This document shows, one piece after another, positions 5,234 through 5,424 of a stretch of DNA of 5,424 nt. The stretch is taken from NCBI GenBank assembly GCA_003694465.1, contig RFKM01000301.1, positions 1 through 5,424 of the forward strand. The letters are read 5' to 3'. The translations under genes were made by a program, and so were the position numbers. Each line of letters opens with the position of its first letter. Position 1 is the stretch's first letter. This DNA is from Alphaproteobacteria bacterium (GTDB lineage Bacteria > Pseudomonadota > Alphaproteobacteria > Rhodobacterales > Rhodobacteraceae). The notes under the pieces are model-generated. The model was not told the origin of the DNA. It saw only the letters and a program-made list of their open reading frames with translations, and did no database searches.

Positions 5234-5269
5234 GAGCGGCATCCACAAGAGATGGGGTGGATGCCGCTC
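5234..5269. repeat. Perfect 13-bp inverted repeat, likely IS1111-type subterminal repeats at a right-end/left-end junction
   Basis: GAGCGGCATCCAC (5234-5246) and GTGGATGCCGCTC (5257-5269) are perfect reverse complements around the 10-nt centre AAGAGATGGG. They lie between an IS110-family C-terminal remnant and the start of another IS110-family gene in the same orientation. Elements of the IS1111 group have subterminal repeats of about 7-17 bp, each a few bases inside the element tip. Two abutting tips would give this spacing. There is no T-run after it, so it is not a classical terminator. An ordinary hairpin inside one element's left end is the alternative. Confidence 0.6.
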
Positions 5270-5295
5270 TCCCCTGACGGCATCGCAATGTGCCA

Positions 5296-5320
5296 AGCTT
5301 GCGGTGTCAACACACAAGCT
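5296..5320 (+). promoter_or_regulatory. Leader hairpin just upstream of the IS110-family start
   Basis: AGCTTG (5296-5301) pairs with CAAGCT (5315-5320). Inside, GTG (5304-5306) pairs with CAC (5311-5313) around a TCAA loop, leaving a small 2/1 internal loop. It ends six bases before the AGAGGG ribosome site (5326-5331) of the transposase gene, so it could influence translation or mark a left-end RNA structure. The function is not shown by the sequence. Confidence 0.35.
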
Positions 5321-5336
5321 GAAGTAGAGGGCATCC

Positions 5337-5424
5337 ATGGGAGAAGTTAGCATCATCGGCGTCGATCTCGCAAAGAACGTGTTCGAGGTACATGGTGCCG
5401 CGGCGGATGGGTCCGTGCTGTTCC
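5337..5424 (+). CDS. IS110-family transposase (RuvC-like DEDD recombinase), N-terminal part (cut by window edge)
   Basis: The first 29 codons are present: MGEVSIIGVDLAKNVFEVHG followed by AAADGSVLF. The block IGVDLAKNVFxVHG is the hallmark start of IS110/IS1111-type transposases. Asp10 is the first acidic residue of the RuvC-like DEDD catalytic site. The ATG at 5337 follows an AGAGGG site (5326-5331) by five bases. The enzyme is expected to recombine element and target DNA using an element-encoded guide RNA, as known for this family. The gene has the same orientation as the IS110 C-terminal remnant whose stop is at 4983, consistent with tandem copies of related elements. Whether the gene is intact beyond the edge cannot be seen. 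Confidence 0.93.
   Translation, partial: MGEVSIIGVDLAKNVFEVHGAAADGSVLF

Noticed and set aside
5234..5269. Intrinsic terminator
   Set aside because: The stem is strong but is followed by TCCCCTGACGG rather than a T-run. Position between two IS110-family genes favours element-end repeats.
5025..5327. 100-codon plus-strand frame starting MHDPNGP in the noncoding stretch
   Set aside because: No convincing motif. It spans the 13-bp inverted repeat and leader hairpin, and the region fits IS110-family end sequence better.

Overview
The window is GC-rich DNA typical of an alphaproteobacterium (Rhizobiales or Rhodobacterales type). The evidence is strong Shine-Dalgarno sites, high G+C at third codon positions, a periplasmic sugar ABC transporter with a LacI-type regulator, and insertion sequences of the IS256, IS110/IS1111 and probably IS5 (IS427-type) families. 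No rRNA, tRNA or CRISPR array is visible. Species and replicon cannot be assigned from this sequence.

Positions 1-2055 (minus strand) hold the first three genes of a sugar-uptake operon, transcribed leftwards. They are a MalF-type permease (2055-970), a MalG-type permease (967-134) and the signal peptide and first residues of the solute-binding protein (105 to beyond the left edge). Spacing is tight (2 nt and 28 nt). A divergent LacI-family regulator lies at 2153-3169 (plus). The 97-nt gap between it and the permease is AT-rich and contains repeated TTAGC/GCTAA half-sites, which suggest operators covering both divergent promoters. The simplest reading is a substrate-inducible transporter repressed by its neighbouring LacI protein. 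The ATPase and any catabolic genes would lie outside the window.

Positions 3170-5424 are a pile-up of mobile elements. A short minus-strand reading frame of unknown nature (3336-3154) is followed by what looks like the left end and first seven codons of an IS5-family transposase (about 3353-3408). This is fused abruptly to the C-terminal end of an IS110-family transposase. That IS110 tail is itself split by a complete 1400-bp IS256-family element (3545-4944) with 28-bp imperfect inverted repeats and a 9-bp target duplication, GACGAGGAC. The last ten codons of the IS110 tail resume at 4954 and stop at 4983.

A roughly 350-base noncoding stretch (4984-5336) follows, and a second IS110-family transposase begins at 5337 in the same orientation. 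In the noncoding stretch a perfect 13-bp inverted repeat (5234-5246 / 5257-5269) with a 10-nt centre looks like the two subterminal repeats of IS1111-type elements placed back to back. The region would then be a right-end/left-end junction of tandem head-to-tail copies. The structured DNA between the IS110 stop and this junction is where IS1111-type elements are known to encode their guide (bridge or seek) RNA. This is the most interesting part of the window.
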